Notes: generated from the letters alone by a model not told the origin. Positions 31,780-42,491 are shown, counted from the stretch's first letter. The stretch: 64,000 bases of DNA from Bicyclus anynana (GCF_947172395.1 NC_069084.1:5023107-5087106); one strand, 5' to 3'. Made by a program: numbers and translations.

Positions 31780-32349
31780 GGAATGCAGGAGCAGCTTTTG
31801 TTTATGCTGTTTAAATATCGAACATGTCCTTTAAAAAAAAAATTACCTTAGTAAGGGCTTTGAAGGATGAAGGATGAACTAGTGCAGTGTATTGCATTTA
31901 CACGCCCTCCAGTTCGACCCTTCCCCTTACGGCGAATCCTATGGAATACTTACAAACGACTTAAAGCAAGCCAGTCTGGTTTTGTATTTCAAACAGCGCG
32001 GGCCGCAAGCGCGTTGGCAGAACACGTCAGGCTAAAGTCTTACGAATTTCAAAAAAAGAATACTTACCTTCTTTTTTCAAATAATAATCGCCATTACATT
32101 TACGACACGCGTCTTTTATTTTTCGACGCATAGACAACTATCGGAAAAGTTTGTTTCAAAGTTTTTTTTTTATTATTTGAAATATTGGTTCTGTGTTATG
32201 TTTTTGTTAAGTTCTGTGGTTCATTTTATTTTCTAATTCGAAATGATTTACATATTTTGGTTATTGTTTTACTCGGTGTTGTGAAAGTGTTATTTTTGGG
32301 GGTGTATTTTGGAGATTTTTTATGCTTTTTTTGGAACTTTTAAAGCACG
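31780..32349 (+). promoter_or_regulatory. upstream/5' UTR region of the signal-peptide exon
   Basis: A unique, GC-richer stretch (about 31870-32130, including CAGCGCGGGCCGCAAGCGCG) stands 220-480 bases before the ATG at 32350. It is followed by a T-rich segment that could be 5' UTR. I see no decisive TATA box or initiator. Its place directly upstream of the exon makes it the best promoter candidate. Confidence 0.35.
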
Positions 32350-32417
32350 ATGAAGCTTTTTTGGAAAGTTTTGTGCGCTTTACTGCTCCTGGTAGAGGCC
32401 GTCATGGGTAACTGGTG
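32350..32417 (+). CDS. first coding exon of a secreted or membrane protein; Wnt ligand suspected
   Basis: ATG at 32350 opens 22 codons plus two bases, ending at a strong donor (GTG|GTAAGT). The peptide starts MKLFWK, has a hydrophobic core VLCALLLLVEAVM and ends GNWW. It therefore has the n-, h- and c-regions of a signal peptide, with cleavage expected near the Gly or just before it. No following exon is seen in the remaining 31.6 kb, so the first intron is very long. What I infer: a mature protein beginning with a Trp pair after the signal peptide, on a small first exon before a huge first intron, would fit an insect Wnt such as WntA. Other secreted proteins are equally possible on 23 residues. 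The frame is preceded by plausible 5' UTR and no upstream in-frame ATG directly before it. Confidence 0.6.
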
Positions 32418-32639
32418 GTAAGTAAACAATTTATACACGCCGGTATTTAAATATGTATTATGTATTTTATTTGCTTTATTTTCAAAGTGTTGACATGTTT
32501 AAAATGTTTGTCCACTGTAATTTACAGTTATATTTCTTATAGCGAAGTTTTCTTATGTATTGGTTGGAGGCTATGATTTTGCCTGCGTTAGATATTTTTA
32601 TTAAGCTTGAATACATTTACCCGTTATTTAAACGTAGCT

Positions 32640-32885
32640 CCGGGGTTGTGGGTTCGACTCCTGAGTAGGACAATGATACTGAAAGAATTTTTCTGAAAAA
32701 AATATAAGTATGAAATGTTGGTGGTGTTACCAACTTTAGACAGCAAGCCGTTGTTCCCGGTCATTATCATTAAAGATTAATGATCGTTAAAGAGACAAAC
32801 ATTATTATTTCCCGCCATCCCGCATAGGAGCAGCGTGGTGGGCCTAAGCTTCATATTATCCCCTCTCCTATAAAGGGCCATTAAA
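32640..32885 (+). mobile_element. tRNA-headed SINE (third type), diverged
   Basis: The B-box region GGTTGTGGGTTCGACTCCTG is followed by a body with CCCGGTCATTATCA and the 3' part CATAGGAGCAGCGTGGTGGG. It is the first repeat after the signal-peptide exon. Confidence 0.55.
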
Positions 32886-32930
32886 AATAATAGGTCAACA
32901 ATGATTAAGCATTTACCTATCACTCACTAA

Positions 32931-33306
32931 TCTATATACTTATAATAAATATGTAGAGAGGTCAATTCTGTACATGAAATATATTTCCAAAAATTAAAAA
33001 ACTATCAGGGAGTGATTAGTGATCGATACTGATGCCAAAAATGCAATCAGTAAAATTTTTGTCTGTCTGTCTGTATGTTCGTCATAGAAACAATAACTAC
33101 TCGACGGATTTTAATGAAACTTGGTACAATTATTCTTCATACGCCTGGGCAGGTTATAGTATACTTTTCATCACGTTACAATTAATAGGGGCAGTGAAGG
33201 GAAATGTTCGGAAAACGGGAGAAGTTACTCCATTTTTACAGCGATACTACTGTAAGGGCTGGATTAAAGAGGTCTAAGGGCGTACGAAGTCGCGGGAGTC
33301 CGCTAG
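32931..33306 (+). mobile_element. non-autonomous Helitron-like element, copy A
   Basis: Begins TCTATATACTTATAATAA and ends GTCGCGGGAGTCCGCTAG, with flanking A on the left and T on the right as Helitrons prefer. GTCTGTCTGTCTGTATGTTC, CGGATTTTAATGAAACTTGG and GCTGGATTAAAGAGGTCTAA are shared with the copy at 42492. A 3' hairpin (GCGGG / CCGC) precedes CTAG. Confidence 0.75.
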
Positions 33307-33605
33307 TTATTCAGAAAACATTTTATAAATAAAAAGTTCTAATTACCAACGCGATGTAGAAACTACAAGAGTAGTAAAAACTCATGAAGTAAAAACTACA
33401 AGAGATTTCAAGACAAGAATAGCCCGCATCTTTTTGGGTTAACTATATATAAATATCTAGTTGCTTTAATGTAAATAGAAAATTGTTTACGTAGACCATG
33501 TTTTGTTTGCGCTTAGTGTAAAAACAAAACATAATTTATCGCTTGCACAACAAAATATGCAACTCTTAAGCGAAAGCTTTGAGAGCAACTTTTAAGCGAA
33601 AGCTG

Positions 33606-33900
33606 TGTATATGACCTCTGCCTCCAATTCCGGAGGGTTTGAGTTCGAATCCAGACTGGGGCTGCATCTCCAACTTTTCAGTTGTGTGCATTTTAAGAAA
33701 ATTAAATATCACGTGTCTCAAACGATGAAGGAAAAACATCGTGAGGAAACCTGCATACCAGAGAATTTTCTTAATTCTCTGCGTGTGTCAAGTCTGCCAA
33801 TCCGCCTTGGCCAGCGTGGAGGACTATTGGCCTAATCCGTCTCATTCTGAGAAGAGACTCGAGCTCAGCAGTGAGTCGAATATGAGTTGATAATGATGAA
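33606..33900 (+). mobile_element. tRNA-headed SINE (second type), near full length
   Basis: A head with ATATGACCTCTGCCTCC and a B box GAGTTCGAATCCAGAC. The body has CACGTGTCTCAAACGATGAA, CATCGTGAGGAAACCTGCAT and TCTGCGTGTGTCAAGTCTGC. The tail has GAGTCGAATATGAGTTGATA. Confidence 0.8.
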
Positions 33901-34150
33901 ACTCCTTCCCCCGATATCTGACGTCACCCAGGCGTTGGCTTTTTAACTCACGAACTCGGGGGCGCCCATATACTTAGGCCAAAACAACCTTCCCGAACGG
34001 CCCTCTAAGCCGAGGTACGAGTCTCAGAGGAGACCTTAGAGAGTCGTTCCGCCCATCTAATCTGCTTCTGCCTTCGGGCCCCATCAGGCGCTCGCCCAAA
34101 CCCCCCGGTGACGCCGCTGAGGTTCCAAAAGGAGCCTACGGCACTTATGC
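33901..34150 (-). repeat. GC-rich dispersed repeat (inverted relative to 18.6 kb)
   Basis: CCCGATATCTGACGTCACCC, then GGCGTTGGCTTTTTAACTC and GGGGGCGCCCATA match 18590-18721 inverted. It continues into a longer GC-rich segment with CCGAGGTACGAGTCTCAGAG. Like the 18.6-kb copy it touches a SINE, so the pairing may be part of a larger element. Confidence 0.5.
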
Positions 34151-34854
34151 AATCAGAAAAAAAACACTCCTTCTGACATAGTCGGTTAAAAAGTAATAAG
34201 TAACAGGAAGAAAACTAACAGTAGATATTACGGCGCCCGTGATGATATAAATTGTTTACTCTACCTTCAGCTAATCTTAATATGCGATGCTTATGAAAGC
34301 AAAACCTGATAAGGCTAAAAGTATCACCTAGTTTATGTAAACTTCTAAGAAAAACTTGCAGTATAAAAAATGTGTAGAGAAAATTTTGCAAAATAAATTA
34401 AAAATGGGATTGATCGTCTTCGTTGAAGTTTTAACAATAAAATATTTGTGGAAAATGTTGTAAATAACTTTAAAAAATTTAAAAACTATTAAAAACGCTT
34501 TTAGCACGCACTAATAATTAAAAATATTGGATTTAAGTCACGTCACTATTTTTTCGTAATCCTGACAGCAAACCCTTGCATTTGATATCCATATCATGGG
34601 GGTGGATTTCAAACAGCCAGTCCGCCATTTTGGAGAGGCCACCATATTGGATTTGTAATGACGTTTCTTAGCTAGTCATGTATTGTCATCAGAACTCAGA
34701 GCGTGTGCAAAATTTCATCCTAATCGAAGACCGGGAAGTGGGTCAGATTAAGATTCCAAGATTTTCTTACATACATACAAGTGAAGCTAATATAAAGCGT
34801 GTAAAAAAACGGCCCGGACAGAGCTTTTTAGCTAAACGAGCAATTTCACTACTA

Positions 34855-35165
34855 CCTTGTTGGCCTAGTGGTTTGCCTGTGTGTTTTCGGATTACGAGGT
34901 CCTGGGTTCGAGTTCTGGGTCGGTCAATGATATAACTGAGTTTTCTTTCTTCTAAGAAATTTTCAGTTAAAATTCTCAATGCAGTTGTAAAGTTAGGCCG
35001 TCGCGTCGGTCCCGGTCATCATCTACCATCTTCCATCGGGTAGTAGTCGTTATTGAATTTATTGCTATTACCATAAACCCGCCAACCCGCGTTGGAACAG
35101 CGTGGTGGGTTTCAGCACCATAATCCCCACTCCGTTGAGGAGGAGGCCCTGCTAAAATGCTGATT
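34855..35165 (+). mobile_element. tRNA-headed SINE (third type), best copy
   Basis: The head TTGTTGGCCTAGTGGTTTGC and B box CTGGGTTCGAGTTCTGGGTC are clearly tRNA-like. The body has TCGCGTCGGTCCCGGTCATC and the 3' part GGAACAGCGTGGTGGGTTTC and CCGTTGAGGAGGAGGCCCTG. Confidence 0.8.
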
Positions 35166-35396
35166 AACGATGAGGCATTACATTGTATTATAAGTGTTTA
35201 TATGATACGAAAATGGAGACACTTTTTTCACTATTAGGATAAAAAAAATATTCAGGGGACGTAATGCATAATAGTAGAGTATGAAGTGCACTGTTGCTTT
35301 ATGAGTAAGTCTAAGTACATACTTAAATTGAGCGTTTATGTTCTAAACGCTGTATTTTTTTTCTTTAGAGTAAGTACAATACGCAAAACGTAAAAA

Positions 35397-35720
35397 ACCT
35401 TTGACGGTCTCCATGGCGCAATGGTATGCGCGGTGGATTTTAAGACTGAAGTCCTAGGTTCGATACCCGGTTGGGTTTTCTTAATTGGTCTATGTCTGGC
35501 TGGTGGGAAGCTTCGGCCGTGGCTAGTTACCACCCTACTATAATATAATATTATAGCAAAGACGTATCGCCAAGTGATTTAGTTTTGCGTTACGTCGTCG
35601 TGTAGAAACTGAAAGGGGTGTGGATTTTCATCCTCCTGCTAACAAGTTAGCCCTCTTTCATCTTAGATTGCATCATCAGGTGAGATAGTCAAGGGCTAAC
35701 TTGTACAGAATAAAAGAAAC
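35397..35720 (+). mobile_element. tRNA-headed SINE (first type)
   Basis: TCTCCATGGCGCAATGGTAT (A box) and CTAGGTTCGATACCCGGTTG (B box) head a body with GGCTGGTGGGAAGCTTCGGC and a tail ATCAGGTGAGATAGTCAAGG. It has a small insertion of ATAATATAATATTATAG. Confidence 0.85.
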
Positions 35721-35792
35721 CATAAAATATTGTAACTACTTACTTTAATCAATGTCTGTTACAAAGAACATTTCTAATCTATACTAATATTC

Positions 35793-35905
35793 GGGATAAA
35801 AAGTAATAAATTCGGGATAAAAGTGTGTGTTAATCCAGGGTATCATCTATCTTCGTTTTAAATCTCAGCCAAATCGATTCAGTAGTTGCGGCGTTAAAGA
35901 TTATG
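35793..35905 (-). mobile_element. Helitron-like fragment
   Basis: GTGTGTTAATCCAGGGTATC, CAGCCAAATCGATTCAGTAG and a locally doubled ATTCGGGATAAAA correspond to the interior of the elements at 3.5 and 58.97 kb. The ends are lost. Confidence 0.5.
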
Positions 35906-36450
35906 TAGGTATAATAGGATTAACAAAAGCGATAACGAGAATTATTTTAATTTGGAAAACTAATTTTGAACTTGGAATATCCGATTTTACCTCTGAAATT
36001 GTTTCAGTCGTGTTCCGAGGCAAAATCGTGTCTTCCAAGTTATTTAAGTCACATTCTCCACAGCTTGTTCAAAGCGCACACTCAAAGGGATGTCATTCCC
36101 GCACTGTTTACACAAAGCTTGGCATTGTTTAAAACAATTATTGTCTAAACACTAAGGTTAACTTTTCAAACTCTCCAAATAGTCACGTCCTGTTGATATA
36201 CTAACAAATGCCATAATGTACAGCTTCTCTCGATCTTCGTAGCCTGCGAGGAGAAATATCTATCTTTCAACAAGCTTTCTTGAACAAGATTTGTTAGGGG
36301 CCTACTAACTACGTCGTATGAGTATTATCTTCAACTCTATTGTCCAATCTTGGTTAGGTGGGTTTCACTAAAACAGGATGTTTCAAAAAAGCCTGATCCA
36401 TTACGCTGTAATGGGTCAGGCTAATAATTAAATATCTATATTCTATCTAA

Positions 36451-36897
36451 AATAGGGACGATGACAGTTCTTTAAATTAAATAAATTGGTAGTATGCTAA
36501 TAGTAAAGCAATTTTGTAAAAGTAACAGGGTATCTGCGAAGGGTCGCTGAAAAACGCCCTATACAAAATGGTACGATTTAATGACGTCGTAGGTCATAAT
36601 GATCGTTAGATTTGTATGGGTGTTCGAACAAAATTACTAATATCTTCGTTATTTGTGCGTTTATGTTTAATGTTCATTTATAGAAAAATGACACATTTAA
36701 TGTAAGGAAGCTAAAACTATGAATTTTCATCTAGTTATGATAAAAGATTTTTAATATATATTGAAATTTTAATAATCTTATTTATTTTGCAATTATCCGG
36801 GACTTTGCTTTTTATGTATAAATTAGTTAACATTGACCTTATTTACTCGAATGTATCATAAAAATCAATATATTCAAACCTAGTCATCATCCCCATT
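36451..36897 (+). mobile_element. MITE family with AATRGGGAYGATGAC ends, copy A
   Basis: The left end AATAGGGACGATGACAGT and right end GTCATCATCCCCATT are inverted repeats. The whole 447 bp is the inverted counterpart of 53110-53616, lacking about 60 internal bases. Shared blocks include GAAAAACGCCCTATACAAAA, CTAACGATC-type and TTAGTTAACATTGACCTTAT. Confidence 0.8.
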
Positions 36898-36947
36898 AAA
36901 TGTGGGAAGGGTCCTGTAATAATTACAAGATCCTTCCCACATTTAAT
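36895..36947. repeat. 53-base near-perfect hairpin
   Basis: ATTAAATGTGGGAAGG and its complement CCTTCCCACATTTAAT close a stem that continues with only one or two flaws through GTCCTGTAAT / ATTACAAGAT. It starts at the very end of MITE copy A. Confidence 0.8.
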
Positions 36948-38059
36948 TATAGATAGATAAGTAGAAATATTCTTTATTGGACAGAACAAAATTATTTAAT
37001 TATTTACTTTAACTGTGTAGTTGAAATTTTCTAAATATAATACTTAATTATTGACATTATTGTTGGCAAATGAATCTTCATCATCATTATCAAATAGGTA
37101 CATAAAGTGTTTGCGTCAATCAGTACGTACTTATGCATAAAATTTTGACGCAGATATTAATACATTTTGGCATTCATTGCATTTCAGTGTTATTTATGTT
37201 CATACTGCCGCATTCTTTATATCTCATTATTAGTTGGGTAATATTTTTGTTGAACAAGCTATTTAAATTTCTTACATTTTTCGCGATAGAAGCTGCTTTC
37301 CTAACCGGTGGTAGAGTTCCTTCCTACTCTTTAATATACCTGACTTTTTAAAAGTACTTGTATAGGAATATATTTCTTTAATAAACTTTTATTGATTTAT
37401 TTTTGTAAATTGACACTTGTCTCTTTATAGCTCTAGGCGTTTAGCTATTGAGCGATACATGTTAGTTGTATAGTCATCGTCAATAATTTGCCAAACGTTT
37501 TATTTATATTTTAAATTTCTAGTGTCCATTCATAAGTTTGTCAACCACCTTTGATGTCCGACAATTTCCGCGCGCTGTAAAATTATTTATACCAACGAGT
37601 AAACGCCGGCACTAGCACAAAATAGCTTTCCCCTTTTGTTACTATTTTGTAAACAACGAAACTTGAAAGTAAGTTTAAAAATAAGTCGCAACATGTGGGC
37701 GGTAAATCGTTTAAAATTGCAGTCGATTTTTTGAAACAAAGCTTCGAACTGTTCCAACTGTAGGAATAGAGACGGCAAGTTCTACTTGCACTTCTTCCTT
37801 CCCTATAATGCTAGCTACTATCAATACCAATCTGCGTGATGTCATGTACATCGCGACCAACATACAATCAGTTTTATTGGATGTCAAGCCGTTAGCGCTA
37901 CAGACACGTGAGCTTATCGGATGGTGAGTAGCTGAGATCCACCAAACAGTCGTAGGGTGCTCAAATTGTTTATGTTTAACTCAGTAACAATCACTATCAG
38001 ATGTTAACTTATAAAATTATTGACCCCTACCGACGGTGTAACGTTCTCTATAATGGATG

Positions 38060-38679
38060 ATCGGGGCAGTTGTGACTATTAGAGTATCTTAACCCTGATG
38101 ATTGATGGCTTAACGAGGCATTTGTTGACTATTATTGTATCTTAATAATGAAAAATAAAAACGTAGAACCTTCCTCTTTTATGGAAGTCTGTTAAAAATC
38201 AGTGAATCAAGGAGGCAGTTTAGATTATTGCAGTATCTTAATAATGACGATCAGTGGATCAACGAGGCACTTTAGACTATTGCAGTATCTTAATAATGAC
38301 GATCAGTGGATCAACAAGGCAGTTTAGACTATTGCAGTATCTTAATAATGAAAGTCAGTGGATCTACGAGGCAGTTTAGATTTTTGCAGTATTCTAATAA
38401 TGACGATCAGTGGATCAACGAGGCAGTTTAGACTATTGCAGTATCTTAGTAATGAAAATCAGTGAATCGAAGAGGTAGTTTAGATTATTGCAGTATCTCA
38501 ATTATGCCGATCTGTGGATCAACGAGGCAGTTTAGATTACTGCAGTATCTTGATTATGACGATCAGTGGATCAACGAAGAAGTTTAGATTACTGCAGTAT
38601 CATTATCATGACGACATGACGATCATTAGATCAACGAGGCAGTTTAGATTATTGCAGTACCTTGATCATGACGATCAGT
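38060..38679 (+). repeat. 52-bp minisatellite, left part
   Basis: The unit is roughly GCAGTATCTTAATAATGACG + ATCAGTGGATCAACGAGGCA + GTTTAGACTATT, 52 bases. Anchor positions 38230, 38282, 38334 and 38386 confirm the period. About ten to twelve units are seen, degenerate at the left edge. The array is cut by a LINE at 38680 and resumes at 40093. The ATG at 38514 of a long open frame lies in this satellite and is not a real start. Confidence 0.95.
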
Positions 38680-40092
38680 TTTTCCATCTTTTTTCCATCT
38701 TTATAAATACTCTCACTGAACATCTTTCTTTGCAATATCATCTTTATGCAGATGATTTCCAAGTTTATGCACTGACGTCTGTGGAAAGCATTGCTGAGGT
38801 TATTAACCATATCAATAATGATCTTAATGCAGTCTATGATTGGAGTGTAGCGTATGGGCTGTCAGTTAATACTGAGAAGTCTCAAGTAATTATATTAGGT
38901 AATTCCAGACAACTTTCCAAGATTAATTTTTCGACTTTACCACCAGTTATTTTTGATGGATCAGTATTGCCTTATAGTGAAACAGTAAAGAATCTTGGTA
39001 TTATCATGGACAACAATCTTTCCTGGAGACCACAAGTTGCACAAATTAGTAAAAAGATTTTTCAAGCTGTTGGATCCTTAAGAAGATGGAAAAATTTCTT
39101 ACCTGTTAAGACTAAAACTTTATTGGCCAATGCTCTCCTCCTTCCTATCATAGATTACGCCGATGTTTGTTATCTGGATTTGACTGAGGACCTTCTAAAT
39201 AAACTCGAACGCTTGCAAAACTTGGCAATAAGATACATATTTGGTCTCAGGAAATTTGATCATATTACAGAATACCGTAGGAAGCTCAAGTGGTTACCTA
39301 TAAGGCTTCGGCGTAATCTACATATTCTTTCTCTTCTTTACGCTATCCTTTTTCATTACTGGACACCATCCTACTTAAAAGAGCGTTTTAACTTCCTGGG
39401 CCCTCGCACTTCTAGGAACACACTACGATCTTGTAGGCAAAACGTTTTAGGTAAGATTAGGTGTAACACTCGAACATATTCAGAGTCTTTTACTATAAAA
39501 GCAGCTACACTTTGGAATGCACTCCCAGATCATATTAGACGGTCAAAATCCCTAACTATTTTTAAAAATCGTGTAAGGAAACACTATCTATCATTGTAAT
39601 ATATATGTGTTTATTATATGTATGTAGGTATGTATGTATGTATGTATGTAGTTTGTTTGTATGTATGTATGTATGTATGTATGTATGTATGTATATATGC
39701 ATGTATGTATGTATGTTTGTATGTATGTATATTGTATGTATGTATGTATGTATCTATGTAGATGTAGGTGTATGTTATGTATATTTCATGTTTTGCTGTT
39801 TTTATCATTATTGTGTACAATTGTACAAAGTATATATTTTTATAATATGGAAATATTTAATTATAGTGTTTTTATTTATTTATTATATTAGTTATTATTA
39901 TTTAGTGAATATTACTTATAATTTATTGTATTGCCATTTCCCATCTGACAGGATGTTTAGATTATTTATGATTAGGTTGCCTGGAAGAGATCACTATTAG
40001 TGATAAGGTCGCCTTTTGCCCAAAAATGTATGTGTTCTATTGTTATTTTCTGTTTTGTGCAATAAAGTTGTTATAAATAAATAAATAAATAA
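38680..40092 (+). mobile_element. 5'-truncated Jockey/CR1-type LINE inserted in the minisatellite
   Basis: The insertion keeps an uninterrupted frame of about 306 codons from 38680 to a TAA at 39597-39599. It begins in the reverse-transcriptase domain (SIFINTL) and includes the catalytic YADD box (HLYADDFQVYA). It continues through KNLGIIMDNNLSW, PIIDYADVCY and RLQNLAIRYIF to a normal C-terminus. The 3' UTR carries a (TATG)n tract, GTTGCCTGGAAGAGATCACT and GGTCGCCTTTTGC, then GCAATAAAGTTG and an (AAAT)n tail. ATCAGT occurs at 38674-38679 and again at 40093-40098, a target duplication that restores the satellite unit exactly. The open frame and clean borders suggest a fairly recent insertion. 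Clade is tentative. Confidence 0.93.
39616..39770 (+). repeat. (TATG)n microsatellite in the LINE 3' UTR
   Basis: ATGT/TATG tetranucleotides with a few interruptions. They produce artefactual Met-Tyr-Val-Cys and Tyr-Ile-His-Thr frames on the two strands. Confidence 0.95.
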
Positions 40093-40230
40093 ATCAGTGG
40101 ATCAACGAGGAAGTTTAGATTATTGCAGTATCATAATCATGACGATCATGTGCATCAACGAGGCAGTTGAGACATGACGATCAGTAGATCAACGAGGCAG
40201 TTGAGATTAATTAGAGTATCCTGATCATGC
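40093..40230 (+). repeat. 52-bp minisatellite, right part
   Basis: The array continues after the LINE with CAGTGGATCAACGAGGAAG and TTTAGATTATTGCAGTATC, and then two or three decayed units to GAGTATCCTGATCATG. Confidence 0.85.
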
Positions 40231-40234
40231 CCAA

Positions 40235-40460
40235 TAATAAAGCGTCAAAATGCGAAACAAATTGGGAGTCAAAACATTATAGAATAATTAACGACGTGTC
40301 AAATGGAGTGCGATACGCGCCCGCGCAGCGCAGCGCCCTTTGATCTCCAGCGAGCTACTTACTCAACGAGCGGTGTTTTCTAATTACGGGAAATTGTGTC
40401 GTTGTTTCCTAAAATATTATCCCAATTAACGGTACGCAAGTTGTGCGAAACGCCACTGTT
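40235..40460. promoter_or_regulatory. unique GC-rich island with a TCF/LEF-type site (candidate enhancer)
   Basis: After the satellite the sequence becomes unique and GC-richer (GCGATACGCGCCCGCGCAGC, then CAGCGAGCTACTTACTCAAC). It contains CCTTTGATCT at 40337-40346, a canonical TCF/Pangolin core. It also has CTAATTACGG (homeodomain core). No frame fits an exon. It lies about 8 kb inside the presumed first intron of the signal-peptide gene. The enhancer role is inference. Confidence 0.35.
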
Positions 40461-40559
40461 AGAATTTGAATGATCTGTTCTAAGAAACTGTTGGGAAAAC
40501 ACTTTGGTAGGTTCAGGAATGTACCTTACCTACCTTGCCTAAATAATTTTCTAATTACA

Positions 40560-40745
40560 TACGTATACTGTAATTCTTCAATAGGGTGTTATCACCCTTT
40601 TTGAAGAACAGAACCACCACGCTCCTGTGCCACGTCTCAGGTGTAGTGCCCTCGTGAATGACGGAATTGAACAATCGCTGAAAGACCTGAGGAAGGCTGA
40701 ATGCTGAGCTCAAATCTCCTTTCAAAATGAGAGGGGTTAGGCCAG
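40560..40745 (-). mobile_element. RTE-type LINE fragment (start of RT domain)
   Basis: A minus-strand frame reads QRLFNSVIHEGTTPETWHRS, then VVVLFFKKGDNTLLKNYS. This is the segment ahead of the NYRPIS motif in RTE-class reverse transcriptases. The fragment ends just after it. Confidence 0.75.
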
Positions 40746-40889
40746 TAAAGTTACGCACAGAATTTCTACAGTCTCGGTTCTGTTTTAGTTGTAATATAAA
40801 TTAGTCCTTACGTTTAAAATTAGAGATATCCACTTACATTATAGTGCGCAAAAAATATATTACCCACAATGTTTTCCTGGTTATAAAAG

Positions 40890-41110
40890 TTAACGCCCAC
40901 CATACCGCCTCGTGGCCAAAATTCGATTTTAATTAACCGGTCGGAATGCCCTTTGCCAATAATGAACAAGGAGGTTTAACTGCGCTCGTAATGGAGGTAC
41001 TTCGATGATCTCGTAAAATTCATAATGTATGAACGGTTTTATTATGCCATCGTTCCGTATTTAGCCGTAAAATAGGTTGAAATTAATCTGTTTGCGATTT
41101 TGTGTGTGGG
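40890..41110. promoter_or_regulatory. unique island with homeodomain and TEAD-like words (candidate regulatory DNA)
   Basis: GATTTTAATTAACCGG, CGGAATGCCC (TEAD/Scalloped-like GGAATG) and TTCATAATGTATGAACGG occur in a non-repetitive stretch without a coding frame. Status as regulatory DNA is inferred. Confidence 0.25.
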
Positions 41111-41319
41111 TGAGTGAGTAAGAGTGATTTTTGAAAGCGACTATAGAAAGAGTTTAGTTTTTGCTCGTCAATATTTTATTTCGAAATCGTTAGTTGTGAT
41201 TTTTCCATTTTTTTTTGTAGTATGCATCAAGTCAGTCAACTTACTAAGACTAAATCTTTGTTACTTTTAAATTGTTAAGTGATAAGTCTTTAAGTTTCAG
41301 TATCAACCTATTTTAATTG

Positions 41320-41705
41320 CCCAGGATACAGAAGCGGGCCTCCCTTATTGGAGATTGTACCCACCACGCTACCCCATTGCGGATTGGTTGATAATAATCT
41401 TGACTGACGGCTAAATGTACTTTCCGAGGCATGCCGGTGTCACCACCAACTTCGAGTTCACAATTTTTAATGACGATTGCTAGGAAGATAGAAAAGTTCA
41501 GTATTTCACAGGCTTCGATCCTAGAAACCCAAGCTTTTAGCTAGGATATGCACAAAAGGTACAAAAAGGAAAATTACTTCAAATATACAGGTTCGTAATG
41601 AGTACTCAGGGTAGGCAGGACGTATTTGCATCTATAAAAAGCACGCCACTGGAAACCACATAGGCTTTTGCCACTGGACCAATAAGGCAATTAGCGAGGC
41701 AGTTT
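41320..41705 (-). mobile_element. tRNA-headed SINE (third type)
   Basis: The head at right reads on the minus strand TTGCCTTATTGGTCCAGTGG. The other end has CCCACCACGCTACCCCATTG and CTCCCTTATTGGAGATTGTA, matching the 3' part of the 34.86-kb copy inverted. It is interrupted and diverged in the middle. Confidence 0.5.
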
Positions 41706-42206
41706 TGAGTGATATACTCGTAGCTATGAAAAATAAAAAAAAATAAGCTCTATCTCCGAATAACTCCCAGTCTTTAGTTCCATGCTTTTGATCCACTTAT
41801 AAAAACAGCGGCTAAGGAAATAACATTGACACGCTGATGAAGTTCTAAGTAAAATGATTCGCTATTCGACACAGTACGTTTGAAGCGAGTGGAGCGTGCA
41901 TCCACATCTGCTGCTCTAGCTCTAACACAAAGAAATCATAGCTATAGGGCTATATAATATGTGGACAAAGTTAATAGACGTGTTAGGACTTGCGAAATCT
42001 TGCTCATGGTTAGACTAATCATTAACTAGGTTTAGGAAAAAAAATATTTTGAAAAAATCTCAAACAGCAGGAATATCAGCAGAATTAAGATTGATATTTT
42101 TGTTTTGGTATGGCGATTATTCTTATCGGAGTATTATTTTTTTTTTTTTTTTTTAAATAAATATACTTGATTTAATATATAAAAAAAAAAGATATTTAAT
42201 TATAAA

Positions 42207-42352
42207 TTAGTAGCCGACGCCCCGCGGTTTAACCCGCTTAGTTCTCATTCCAGTGTGAATACGGGTATAAAATAAAGCCACTAAAACGTGCGTTTCTAGT
42301 GGTAAAAGAATTTTCAAAATCGGTTCAGTAGATCTAAAATAAAGACATATTA
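42207..42352 (-). mobile_element. Helitron-like fragment (26.1-kb subtype)
   Basis: TAGCCGACGCCCCGCGGTTT, then TTCTCATTCCAGTGTGAATA and AATCGGTTCAGTAGATCT match the body at 54.7 kb inverted. It lies 140 bases left of the second Helitron-like copy. Confidence 0.5.
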
Positions 42353-42491
42353 AGGAGATAAAAAAAAATGACAGTAAAATACCTACTTCAAAATGCTCTG
42401 AAAATATTGAAGAGCTTTCTCGATTTATCCAAGATCCCATTAATAGATCCTGACCTGACAGCCAATTAAACCAAAGATAATTCTTAATGTA

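Noticed and set aside
38514..38679. N-terminal part of a 361-codon frame starting MDQRGS
   Set aside because: This section is translated 52-bp minisatellite. The real coding remnant begins at 38680 with the truncated LINE.
39605..40000. Frame of 131 codons rich in Met-Tyr-Val-Cys, and its antisense
   Set aside because: Translation of the (TATG)n microsatellite in the LINE 3' UTR.
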